Shown piece after piece: positions 7,566-13,338 of a DNA stretch of 13,338 nt. The stretch covers positions 1-13,338 of the forward strand of contig VEOV01000248.1 in assembly GCA_012026855.1 (NCBI GenBank), written 5' to 3'. Under the pieces are notes generated by a model that saw nothing but the letters and a program-made list of their open reading frames with translations, made no database searches and was not told the DNA's origin. Made by a program: the position numbers and the translations under genes. Position 1 is the first letter of the stretch, and each line of letters opens with the position of its first letter. This DNA is from Geobacter sp. (lineage in GTDB: Bacteria > Desulfobacterota > Desulfuromonadia > Geobacterales > DSM-12255).

Positions 7566-8293
7566 AGCGTTACTGCCTGCTGCTTGCCATGCTGTTGCTG
7601 CCGACAGTGCTGCTGGCCAACGAGCCTTATGCGCTGAACGAATACGCCGTGAACCTCATGGACAAGGGGGATCACGACAAGGCGCTGGAACAGCTGCAGA
7701 AAGCCTACAGTATGTATCCTTATGACCAGGTGTTGAAGAAGAACCTGGCAGAGGCATATACCTTTGTCGGTCACCGGCAGATGAAAGAGAATGATTTCGA
7801 AGCTGCCGCTGCCTCATTCGACCATGCCCGGGAACTGTTTCCCGATATTCCCCGCTACTATGTAATGCGCGGCATCGCTCTCTACTACAGTAAATATTTC
7901 GATGCTGCCAAAAATGAGCTTGAACGGGCCAGAGGCATCGGTGGCGACTCTCCGGACATTCTCTTCTATCTGGCCAGGATCGAGTATGACAACGGCAATC
8001 TGCAGCAGTCCCTTGAACTGCTTGATAAAGCGGTCCAGTTGAAGAGTGACTTTCCGGCAGCAAAGCAGATGGCCGAAAAGATCAACCGTGAGCTGTCAGT
8101 GGAAAAAACCATGGAGCGCGGCTACAGCTCCAGGTTTGTCATCTCCTACGATGGTGATGCCAGATCCCACCTTGCCGGCGACATCCTGACTGCTCTGGAG
8201 AATGCCTACAGTGCAGTTGGCCGTGACCTTTCCTTTTTCCCACCGGCAGGATCCCGGTCATTATCTATACCAGAAAGGACTTTAAGGCTGTAA
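7562..8293 (+). CDS. N-terminal part: signal peptide plus TPR repeats
   Basis: This part encodes 243 residues, of which roughly the first 227 are genuine. MKRYCLLLAMLLLPTVLLA is a typical Sec signal peptide, with likely cleavage after Ala19. There is no lipobox despite Cys5. At least three TPR-like units follow: YAVNLMDKGDHDKALEQLQKA, then FVGHRQMKENDFEAAAASFD, then MRGIALYYSKYFDAAKNELE, with a further ARIEYDNGNLQQSLELLDKA unit. The ATG overlaps the dxs stop by four bases. If translated as it stands, the product would be an exported TPR protein without its peptidase domain. Confidence 0.75.
   Translation: MKRYCLLLAMLLLPTVLLANEPYALNEYAVNLMDKGDHDKALEQLQKAYSMYPYDQVLKKNLAEAYTFVGHRQMKENDFEAAAASFDHARELFPDIPRYYVMRGIALYYSKYFDAAKNELERARGIGGDSPDILFYLARIEYDNGNLQQSLELLDKAVQLKSDFPAAKQMAEKINRELSVEKTMERGYSSRFVISYDGDARSHLAGDILTALENAYSAVGRDLSFFPPAGSRSLSIPERTLRL
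8234..8242 (+). other. Frameshift site between the TPR and peptidase parts
   Basis: The tract is TTTTTCCCA. In the incoming frame codons read TTT TTC CCA, so bases 8236-8242 form T TTC CCA, an X XXY YYZ heptamer in the register needed for -1 slippage. The same tract is also a natural place for a one-base loss in T5 or C3. A short CCGG...CCGG pairing just downstream (8243-8257) is too small to be a convincing stimulator. Confidence 0.6.
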
Positions 8294-8346
8294 CGGCCGG
8301 CCCTGACTGGTCTGGCGGGCTCTATGACGGCAAGATAAGGCTCCCG

Positions 8347-8811
8347 GTGGGTGGCCTGCAGGAATTGAACGATCACCTGAAGAGTGTCCTTTATCATGAA
8401 TATACCCATGTGGTCGTGCAGGAATTGACCCACGGCAACTGTCCCACCTGGCTCAATGAAGGTCTGGCTGAACTTGAAGGCCGCAAGATATTCGCTCACA
8501 ATATCCCTGGATTTACCAAAATGGTGAAAGCTTCTTCGCCAATGCCTGTCCGTAATCTTGAAGGTTCCTTTACCGGTTTGCATACCAATGAAGCTGCCGT
8601 CGCCTATGAGCAGAGTTACTCGCTGGTGAATTTCATGGTGTCTGCCTATGGTTGGCCCAAGGTAACCGAACTTCTGCAGAAGCTGGGTAGCGGCCTGAAG
8701 ATCGCTGATGCAATGGCCAAAACCATGGGTGACTTCGGGCTGAATTATGACGGTGTGGTAGAGGAGTGGCAGGCCTATCTGAAAAAGGAGTATGGCAGAT
8801 CTTCAGAATGA
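8347..8811 (+). CDS. C-terminal part: peptidase-MA-like domain with HExxH
   Basis: This part encodes 154 residues if counted from the GTG at 8347. That codon is probably internal, because homologous-looking sequence (TRKDFKAV, PDWSGGLYDGKIRLPVGG) is encoded upstream in the same frame from about 8240. LYHEYTHVVVQELTHG holds the zinc-binding HExxH (His17, Glu18, His21 of this part), and WLNEGLAELEG holds the third ligand (Glu38). Alone it would lack both the signal peptide and the start of its domain, so independent function is doubtful. The stop overlaps the next ATG (8808-8811, ATGA), implying that ribosomes are expected to reach this stop. Confidence 0.7.
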   Translation: MGGLQELNDHLKSVLYHEYTHVVVQELTHGNCPTWLNEGLAELEGRKIFAHNIPGFTKMVKASSPMPVRNLEGSFTGLHTNEAAVAYEQSYSLVNFMVSAYGWPKVTELLQKLGSGLKIADAMAKTMGDFGLNYDGVVEEWQAYLKKEYGRSSE

Positions 8812-9833
8812 GTGCATTGTCCCTTGAAAGCAGCTATATAACCCTCGATGAATTAGCCCGGTGTCACGATCTGGATCTCCAGGCAGTGAACAAAATTGCC
8901 GCCACTTATCCTTTCAGGCTTACCAGGCATTATTTCAACCTTATCCGGGAAAAAGGGGATCCACTTTGGCTCCAGGCCGTTCCTGACTCAAGTGAGCTGC
9001 TCCACGACCAGCAGTTGGCAGATCCTCTCAACGAGAACGGACTGAGCCCGGTTCCAGGACTGATTCACCGCTATCCTGACCGTGTCGTCTGGCTGGTGTC
9101 AGGTTCATGCGCTGTCTACTGCCGTTTTTGCATGCGCAAAAGGGGGGTAGGGTGCAGCGGCGCCATGGTCACTGATATGGCTGCATCTCTGGCCTATATC
9201 AGGGAGAACAGGGAGATTCGCGATGTCATCCTCTCCGGCGGTGACCCGCTGATGTTGGGTGACGACCAGCTTGAGGAGACCCTCTCGGCCCTGCGCGCCA
9301 TCCCCCATGTGGAGATTATCAGGATTGGCACGCGAGTCCCGGTGACCCTTCCGGAGAGGATCACAGAGCGCCTCTGTACAATGTTAAGGCGTTACCACCC
9401 GCTCTACGTCAACACCCACTTCAATCATCCGGATGAAATATGTGCTGCTTCAAGCAATGCCTGCGCCATGCTGGCAGATGCCGGTGTGCAGCTGGGCAAC
9501 CAGACAGTGCTCCTTAAGGGGGTCAACGATGACCCTGCTGTGATCGCCAGCCTGTTTAGAAAGCTCCTGCAAATCCGGGTGAAGCCTTATTATCTGCATC
9601 AGATGGACCTGGTCAAAGGCACCAGCCATTTCAGGACCCCTGTAGCCAGGGGACTGGAGATCATGGCGTCACTGCGTGGCAATGTCTCCGGATTGGCTGT
9701 GCCATATTATGTGATTGACCTGCCGGAAGGGAAGGGGAAGGTGCCGTTGCTGCCGGGGCATCTGGTGAACCCGGATGGGACTCTGACGCTTACTACCTAC
9801 AAAGGTGAAAAAGTAGTTTACATGGATCTGTAG
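8808..9833 (+). CDS. KamA-family radical SAM protein (lysine 2,3-aminomutase-like)
   Basis: A 341-residue radical SAM/PLP enzyme. CAVYCRFCMRKR (101-112) supplies the three cysteines for the 4Fe-4S cluster, and ILSGGDPLML (141-150) is the next SAM-site motif. YYLHQMDLVKGTSHFRTPV (261-279) and VIDLPEGKGKVPLLPG (303-318) keep the two aspartates (267, 304) that bind lysine and the lysine (311) that holds PLP in clostridial lysine 2,3-aminomutase. E. coli EpmB, which acts on elongation factor P, has a different sequence here, so free lysine or a lysine-like substrate is favoured. It is much shorter than clostridial KamA (about 416) and lacks the C-terminal zinc-binding tail. No efp or epmA lies nearby. 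ATG at 8808 overlaps the preceding stop; an in-frame GTG at 8766 is possible but less likely. Confidence 0.85.
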   Translation: MSALSLESSYITLDELARCHDLDLQAVNKIAATYPFRLTRHYFNLIREKGDPLWLQAVPDSSELLHDQQLADPLNENGLSPVPGLIHRYPDRVVWLVSGSCAVYCRFCMRKRGVGCSGAMVTDMAASLAYIRENREIRDVILSGGDPLMLGDDQLEETLSALRAIPHVEIIRIGTRVPVTLPERITERLCTMLRRYHPLYVNTHFNHPDEICAASSNACAMLADAGVQLGNQTVLLKGVNDDPAVIASLFRKLLQIRVKPYYLHQMDLVKGTSHFRTPVARGLEIMASLRGNVSGLAVPYYVIDLPEGKGKVPLLPGHLVNPDGTLTLTTYKGEKVVYMDL

Positions 9834-9845
9834 AAAGGATAATCA

Positions 9846-10247
9846 ATGGAAACCATGCACGAATTCTTCTCCAGTCATGACCTGTTTGCCAGGCATAGCG
9901 GTATCGAGCTTGTCGAAATCAGCGAAGGGCGTGCCGTCACGGCCATGAAGGTCCAGCCCTATCATTTCAATGCTGCCGGCACTGTACATGGCGGCGCAAT
10001 CTTCACCCTGGCCGACTTTGCCTTTGCAGCTGCCTCAAACTCCTACGGCACAGTCGCCATGGGAATCAGTACCAGCATGAACTTTGTCAAGGCCGCGAAG
10101 GGGGGCACGCTGCACGCTGTTGCCACCGAGCAGAGCAGAAATGCCAAACTGGCCAGCTACAACGTTATGATCACCGATGACGACGGGGCAACGGTTGCCA
10201 TTTTCCAGGGTATGGTCTACCGCAAGAGTGACAGGATAGCTGGGTAA
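9846..10247 (+). CDS. PaaI family hotdog-fold thioesterase
   Basis: A 133-residue single hotdog-domain protein. Members hydrolyse acyl-CoA thioesters, including aryl and hydroxylated aryl-CoAs. The active-site region reads FNAAGTVHGGAIFTLADFAF (41-60), containing Asn42, the HGG turn (48-50) and the general-base Asp57 in the PaaI arrangement. ISTSMNFVKAAKGGTL and the central strands complete the fold. AAAGGA lies about eight bases before the ATG, and the gene follows kamA by 12 bases. Nothing nearby on this strand fixes the acyl substrate, so it is best left as a general acyl-CoA thioesterase rather than named paaI. Confidence 0.87.
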   Translation: METMHEFFSSHDLFARHSGIELVEISEGRAVTAMKVQPYHFNAAGTVHGGAIFTLADFAFAAASNSYGTVAMGISTSMNFVKAAKGGTLHAVATEQSRNAKLASYNVMITDDDGATVAIFQGMVYRKSDRIAG

Positions 10248-10271
10248 TCATTTAATTTCGGAGCAAGCCGG

Positions 10272-11117
10272 TTGGAACAGTTGAGTATTTTTGACATCCT
10301 GAACAGCATGCCGCAAGAGAAGCAGCCGGAGCAGCCGCTGGCATCTTCTCCGGCCCTTTATCTGAAGGGCAATCTTTATCAGATTCCTCTGACTCGACTT
10401 GTTCCTGACCCTGCCCAGCCGCGCAAGTATTTTGATGAGCAGGCTTTGACAGAACTGCAGGTTTCCCTGAAGCGTCATGGGGTTTTGCAGCCGATTCTGG
10501 TGCGCGAGGGGCAAGACGGCGCCTATGTCATAGTCTCCGGTGAACGACGCTTTCAGGCGGCCAGAAATCTGGCCCTGGAATCTGTGCCGGCTCTGGTTAT
10601 TGACGGTGAACCGGCCGAAATAGCCATTATAGAAAATCTGCTCAGGGAGAATCTTACCGCCATTGAGGAGGCCGAGGCTATCGAGCGGCTGCGCACTCTG
10701 CACGATTATAGCCTGAACGACTTGTCCCAGGCGCTGGGCAAGGCCAATTCCACCATCTCGGAGATCCTGTCGCTGAACAGACTTCCCGAGGCTGTCAAGG
10801 ATGATTGTCGTAATGACCCCAAGGCTGCCAGAAGGGTTCTGGCGGTCATCGCCAGACAAAAAAGTCCCGAGAGCATGGCGTCGCTCTACACAAAATACAA
10901 GGAGCGCGGTCTGACCAGAGGTGAGATTGTCAAAAAAACCACCCCTAAACAGGTCAGAAAACAGCTGGCTGCCAAAGATGTAGCTGCATTCAGTGAGAGG
11001 CTCGACAGGATTATTGTTACCGATATGGCTATGGAGCAGAAGCAGGCTCTGATAGTTGAGATGGAAAAGTTGCGCACCGTATGTAATCAGCAGTTGAAAC
11101 TGCTGAAAACGGTTTAG
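10272..11117 (+). CDS. Orphan ParB/Spo0J/Noc-like protein
   Basis: A 281-residue protein starting at TTG, with CGGAG eight bases upstream. Residues 35-110 form the ParB/Srx nucleotide-binding domain: IPLTRLVPDPAQPRKYFDEQ (38-57), VLQPILVRE, and SGERRFQAARNL (89-100), whose GERR is the CTP-binding/arginine motif of ParB clamps. ENLLRENLTAIEEAEAIERL (121-140) matches the ENLQRxDLNPxEEA box. A helix-turn-helix follows at about 147-170 (YSLNDLSQALGKANSTISEI). The C-terminus is lysine-rich and helical and does not look like the short dimerisation domain of chromosomal ParB. No parA and no canonical parS (GTTTCACGTGAAAC type) is seen. It could be a nucleoid-binding regulator of the Noc type or a partition relic. 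It is the last gene before the terminator. Confidence 0.85.
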   Translation: MEQLSIFDILNSMPQEKQPEQPLASSPALYLKGNLYQIPLTRLVPDPAQPRKYFDEQALTELQVSLKRHGVLQPILVREGQDGAYVIVSGERRFQAARNLALESVPALVIDGEPAEIAIIENLLRENLTAIEEAEAIERLRTLHDYSLNDLSQALGKANSTISEILSLNRLPEAVKDDCRNDPKAARRVLAVIARQKSPESMASLYTKYKERGLTRGEIVKKTTPKQVRKQLAAKDVAAFSERLDRIIVTDMAMEQKQALIVEMEKLRTVCNQQLKLLKTV

Positions 11118-11164
11118 GGTTTATTCGATGTGAATGCAATGATACTGGTGAGTTAGCTCTGTTT

Positions 11165-11208
11165 CGGCGCGCCGGAGATGAATTGGGGCGAGGCTTTAAT
11201 GATTAAAG
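11165..11208. other. Two short palindromes after the ParB-like gene
   Basis: CGGCGCGCCG (11165-11174) is a perfect 10-base palindrome. CTTTAAT-G-ATTAAAG (11194-11208) is a perfect 7+1+7 inverted repeat. Both lie in the 123-base gap between the ParB-like stop and the terminator, where I see no gene. Either could be a protein binding site. No function is shown. Confidence 0.3.
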
Positions 11209-11240
11209 TAGTAATGCAAGAAACATGACTTAAATTAATA

Positions 11241-11269
11241 ACAAAAGGCGCCTTTTAGGCGCCTTTTGT
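11241..11269. terminator. Bidirectional intrinsic terminator
   Basis: A perfect 12-bp stem (ACAAAAGGCGCC / GGCGCCTTTTGT) with loop TTTTA, followed on the plus strand by GTTT. Because A-runs flank one side and T-runs the other, it works on both strands. It sits between the plus-strand operon ending at 11117 and the minus-strand SseB-like stop at 11289, so it can end both transcripts. Confidence 0.85.
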
Positions 11270-11288
11270 GTTTCAGTTAACTGGCAAG

Positions 11289-11738
11289 TTATTGTGGCGC
11301 GGTTTCAGCCGCAGCCGCGTTGCAGTGCTCAACCACCTCGCGGAGCCAGGCAATTTCATCGGGATGGAACTGCTTGGAGTAATCGGTACCTACATTCAAT
11401 GCCCAGTGCAGCGGCGGCATGCTCGTAGCTGCCAGAACATAGCCGGGAACCTCAACCCAGCACGTATCCGGGTCTGCCCAGGCCTGCAAGCGCTCTTTAG
11501 TGTCAAAGAGCATCAAATAATCATCGCCGTCAGACTCCATGATCATTGGCAGCACCTGACCTTCTTCAAGCGGCGGAGCGTCAGGAGCCATTTTGTTTGC
11601 ATCGAGGCTGGGAACATAGAAGGTAGAGTTGAGAAACAGGTCGTAGAACTGTGACTGCAGTTTCCCGTTTTCCTGGTCAAGGCGTAAATCAGCCAAGGCG
11701 GTGTCGAGTCCGGTCATCTCGTCACTGTGCGCTACCAT
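11289..11738 (-). CDS. SseB-like protein
   Basis: A 149-residue soluble acidic protein with no signal peptide. It resembles the SseB N-terminal domain family: a leading LDTALADLRLDQENGKLQSQ helix, FYDLFLNSTFYVPS (about 32-45), a central VLPMIMESDGDDYLMLFDTKERLQAW (63-88), and an acidic-aromatic end. The role of this domain outside Salmonella SseB is not established. The ATG at 11738 overlaps the upstream prolyl isomerase stop by seven bases. An internal ATG at 11717 (MTGLDTAL) would start closer to the conserved region, and neither has a strong Shine-Dalgarno sequence. The overlap implies cotranscription with the isomerase and translational coupling. Its stop is 20 bases from the shared terminator. 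Confidence 0.7.
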   Translation of the reverse strand: MVAHSDEMTGLDTALADLRLDQENGKLQSQFYDLFLNSTFYVPSLDANKMAPDAPPLEEGQVLPMIMESDGDDYLMLFDTKERLQAWADPDTCWVEVPGYVLAATSMPPLHWALNVGTDYSKQFHPDEIAWLREVVEHCNAAAAETAPQ

Positions 11739-12007
11739 CTGCTGGTAATCTCGATCAGGTGATAACCAAACTGCGTCTTCACCGGGCCAAGAACTTTATT
11801 GAGCTCTCCGGAGAAAACCACCTCGTCAAATTCCTTGACCATCTGGCCGGGGCGGAATGATCCCAGATCGCCACCCTGCATGCGGGAAGGGCAGGCTGAG
11901 TTTTTTTGGGCTACTTCTGCGAAATCTGCTCCAGCTTCAATTTCACTTTTGAGTTGCAGGCATTTAGCCTCTGAATCAACCAGAATGTGGCGTGCTGTTG
12001 CTGGCAT
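11732..12007 (-). CDS. Small parvulin-type peptidyl-prolyl cis-trans isomerase (PpiC-like)
   Basis: A single-domain parvulin of 91 residues that should catalyse cis-trans isomerisation of X-Pro bonds. Diagnostic features are ARHILV (5-10), EIEAGADFAEVAQKNSACPS (22-41), QGGDLGSFRPGQMVKEFDE (44-62) and VKTQFGYHLIEI (76-87), covering the active-site His7, Cys39, the Met/Phe pair and His83. There is no signal peptide, so it is cytoplasmic, like E. coli PpiC, which is of the same size. Minus-strand AAGGAGC (12018-12012) sits four bases before the ATG and fixes the start. It is the first gene of a two-gene minus-strand unit with the SseB-like gene. Confidence 0.9.
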   Translation of the reverse strand: MPATARHILVDSEAKCLQLKSEIEAGADFAEVAQKNSACPSRMQGGDLGSFRPGQMVKEFDEVVFSGELNKVLGPVKTQFGYHLIEITSRW

Positions 12008-12242
12008 CTGTGCTCCTTGCTTGTTATGTATTTGACAACTATGGATAAAATCAATGTTTACAGCGTGTTACGTGCTGGCCTTCAAATTTGCCTTAGAATG
12101 GGTAAACGACTAAAGGGCAATGGGGTAGCCTGGCTTTGGTATGGGGGGCAAATCGTAATACTAACTACTTGGGTCCCATAAGATATATTATGTCAAGTTG
12201 GCTATGTGGTTGAATGCTTGTTTCTGGGGTAAACCCAAATAA
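12008..12242 (-). other. Non-coding gap with possible structured leader
   Basis: A 235-base gap lies between the ligase stop and the prolyl isomerase start, both on the minus strand. It is lower in GC than its surroundings and holds no convincing gene. A minus-strand TTGACA (12196-12191) is a possible -35 but has no good -10 at normal spacing. ATTTGCC (12086-12092) and GGCAAAT (12147-12153) can pair around an inner CCTTTAG/CTAAGG hairpin (12091-12115). I compared it by eye with the cyclic-di-GMP GEMM riboswitch and do not find the required conserved core. No strong terminator was seen after the ligase. Confidence 0.3.
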
Positions 12243-13338
12243 CTACTTCTGTCTTCTGTCAATGACCCTTTCGGCTTTGCCTTCAAAGCGTGGCACTGTT
12301 TTCGGTTCCACCAGTTTGACGGTTACGCCAACGCCTATGACGTTCTCGATTTTCTTTTGCACCTTATCAATAAATGCCCTTTGCAGCTTCATCTCGTCAA
12401 AGAAGATGTTTTCGGTGACTTCCATCTGCACTTCAATTGAGTCGACACTGTTTTTCTTTTCTACGATCAACTGGTAATGGGGTTCGCAGCCTTCTATGGC
12501 CACCAGGACCTCTTCAATCTGTGAGGGAAAAACATTAACCCCTTTGATGATCAGCATGTCGTCACTTCTGCCCATGGTTTTCTTCATTCTGACGTGGGTC
12601 CTGCCACAGGCACACTGCTCATAATCAAGACTGGTAATGTCCCTGGTGCGGTAACGGATCATCGGGAAAGCTTCCTTGGTAATGGTGGTGATTACCAGCT
12701 CGCCCACACTTCCCGGAGGCAAAACTTCACAGGTGTCAGGGTCAATGATTTCCGGGATAAAGGCGTCCTCGAAGATATGCATGCCGCATTTGTGTTCGCA
12801 TTCGCCGGCAACTCCCGGTCCGATGACTTCGGAAAGACCGTAATTGTCCGTTGCACTGATGCCGAGCCTGGTTTCAATTTCATTGCGCATTGCTTCTGAC
12901 CAGGGTTCACCACCAAAGAGCCCGAATTTTAATGAGAGGTCTGCTATTTTAATCCCCAGCTGCTCCATTCTGTCGGCAATGGTCAGGGCATAGCTTGGGG
13001 TACTGACCAGCACTGTGGAGCGATAATCCTGCATGATCATCAGCTGTTTTTCAGTGTTCCCTCCCCCCATCGGGATGACGGATGCTCCGATTGTCTCGGC
13101 ACCGTAATGCAGTCCGAAGGCGCCGGTAAACAGCCCGTAACCGAAGGCTATTTGCACAACATCGTCATGGGTGACACCGGCAGCTGTCAGGATTCTGGCA
13201 ACCAGATTCGACCAATTTTTGATGTCTTTTCTGGTATAGCCGACGACCGTAGGTTTGCCGGTTGTTCCTGAAGACGAATGAATCCGGACAACTTCACGCA
13301 ACGGCACGGCGAACATGCCGTAGGGGTAGTTGAGTCTC
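12243..13338 (-). CDS. paaK: Phenylacetate-CoA ligase (5' end beyond the window)
   Basis: A minus-strand frame runs off the right edge. About 365 residues are visible of a family usually near 430, so roughly 70 N-terminal residues are missing. An internal ATG at 13316 is not the start, because RLNYPYG is encoded before it and matches the family. The ATP-binding loop reads HSSSGTTGKPTVVGYT. Further landmarks are FGLFGGEPWSEAMR, NYGLSEVIGPGVAGECE, MIRYRTRDIT, MLIIKGVNVFPSQIEEVL, and the C-terminal PRFEGKAERVIDRR with the catalytic lysine. The enzyme activates phenylacetate or a related aryl acid with ATP to its CoA thioester. In anaerobes such ligases often lie beside indolepyruvate ferredoxin oxidoreductase genes in amino-acid breakdown. 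That neighbour would be outside this window, so substrate and context are inferred. Confidence 0.9.
   Translation of the reverse strand, partial: RLNYPYGMFAVPLREVVRIHSSSGTTGKPTVVGYTRKDIKNWSNLVARILTAAGVTHDDVVQIAFGYGLFTGAFGLHYGAETIGASVIPMGGGNTEKQLMIMQDYRSTVLVSTPSYALTIADRMEQLGIKIADLSLKFGLFGGEPWSEAMRNEIETRLGISATDNYGLSEVIGPGVAGECEHKCGMHIFEDAFIPEIIDPDTCEVLPPGSVGELVITTITKEAFPMIRYRTRDITSLDYEQCACGRTHVRMKKTMGRSDDMLIIKGVNVFPSQIEEVLVAIEGCEPHYQLIVEKKNSVDSIEVQMEVTENIFFDEMKLQRAFIDKVQKKIENVIGVGVTVKLVEPKTVPRFEGKAERVIDRRQK

Larger units (their letters stand above)
7562..8811 (+). pseudogene. Secreted TPR / peptidase-MA-like zinc metallopeptidase gene, split by a one-base frameshift
   Basis: Two reading frames together encode one protein of about 416 residues. 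The first (7562-8293) has a signal peptide and TPR repeats. The second carries the metallopeptidase core. Frame 2 runs correctly to about 8240, then gives a short nonsense tail ending at 8293. In the -1 frame the sequence continues as TGRIPVIIYTRKDFKAVTAG and runs without a stop to 8811. Adding one base to the T5 tract (8234-8238) or the C3 tract (8239-8241) restores the sequence as SFFPTGRIPV. The HEYTH zinc motif is encoded from 8395 and a following NEGLAE gives the third ligand Glu, as in gluzincins. A peptidase of this kind should act in the periplasm on an unknown substrate. The rest of the gene is undamaged, so a sequencing or assembly error, a recent mutation or programmed frameshifting are all possible. 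Confidence 0.75.

Noticed and set aside
10272..11117. Plasmid or integrated element suggested by a ParB-like gene
   Set aside because: There is no parA, replication, integrase or conjugation gene and no flanking repeats, and the gene sits in a run of core chromosomal genes.
12034..12181. Cyclic-di-GMP (GEMM) riboswitch or a tRNA-like element
   Set aside because: GGTAGCC-like and AAAGCC-like pieces occur, but not in the required order and without the paired conserved core. No cloverleaf can be drawn.
12214..12477. Plus-strand open frame of 87 codons
   Set aside because: It lies mostly antisense to the well-supported phenylacetate-CoA ligase and has no recognisable features or ribosome binding site.
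9846..13338. A phenylacetate degradation cluster (PaaI-type thioesterase plus PaaK)
   Set aside because: The two genes are about 2 kb apart, on opposite strands, with unrelated genes and a terminator between them, and no paaABCDE or other pathway genes are seen.

Overview
The window looks like ordinary chromosomal DNA from a Geobacter-type deltaproteobacterium (Geobacterales/Desulfuromonadales). This rests on the xseA-xseB-ispA-dxs block, the short KamA-family radical SAM enzyme, the TPR/peptidase-MA protein, the long YihY with a C-terminal extension, a PaaK-type ligase, moderate GC and strong Shine-Dalgarno sites. No database was consulted, so the genus is an inference. I see no tRNA, rRNA, CRISPR array, insertion sequence, integrase or phage gene.

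Layout. (1) 1-2143, plus strand: the tail of an unidentified gene, then rlmB (23S rRNA 2'-O-methyltransferase) with a 4-base overlap, then a YihY/BrkB membrane protein with a winged-helix-like C-terminus. (2) 2144-3001, minus strand: an atypical SDR/epimerase-like protein whose stop codon directly abuts that of yihY. (3) 3002-3094: a divergent promoter region with good sigma70-like boxes in both directions. (4) 3095-11117, plus strand: a long, tightly packed probable operon: xseA, xseB (exonuclease VII), ispA (farnesyl diphosphate synthase), dxs (first step of the MEP pathway), a secreted TPR/metallopeptidase gene carrying a one-base frameshift, a KamA-family radical SAM aminomutase, a PaaI-type thioesterase and an orphan ParB-like protein. 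Joints are between -4 and +53 bases. (5) 11241-11269: a 12-bp-stem bidirectional terminator. (6) 11289-12007, minus strand: a small parvulin-type prolyl isomerase overlapping an SseB-like gene. (7) 12008-12242: a non-coding stretch with possible RNA structure. (8) 12243 to the right edge, minus strand: phenylacetate-CoA ligase, cut at its 5' end by the window.

How the genes fit together. ispA and dxs supply isoprenoid precursors and farnesyl diphosphate. XseA and XseB are the two subunits of one nuclease. The genes downstream of dxs share transcription but no obvious pathway. The points most worth a second look are the frameshift in the peptidase gene (8234-8242, at an X XXY YYZ heptamer), the YihY winged-helix fusion, the short KamA that keeps its lysine/PLP residues, the orphan ParB, and the unexplained leader at 12008-12242. 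I found no convincing evidence for a wholly new multi-gene system.
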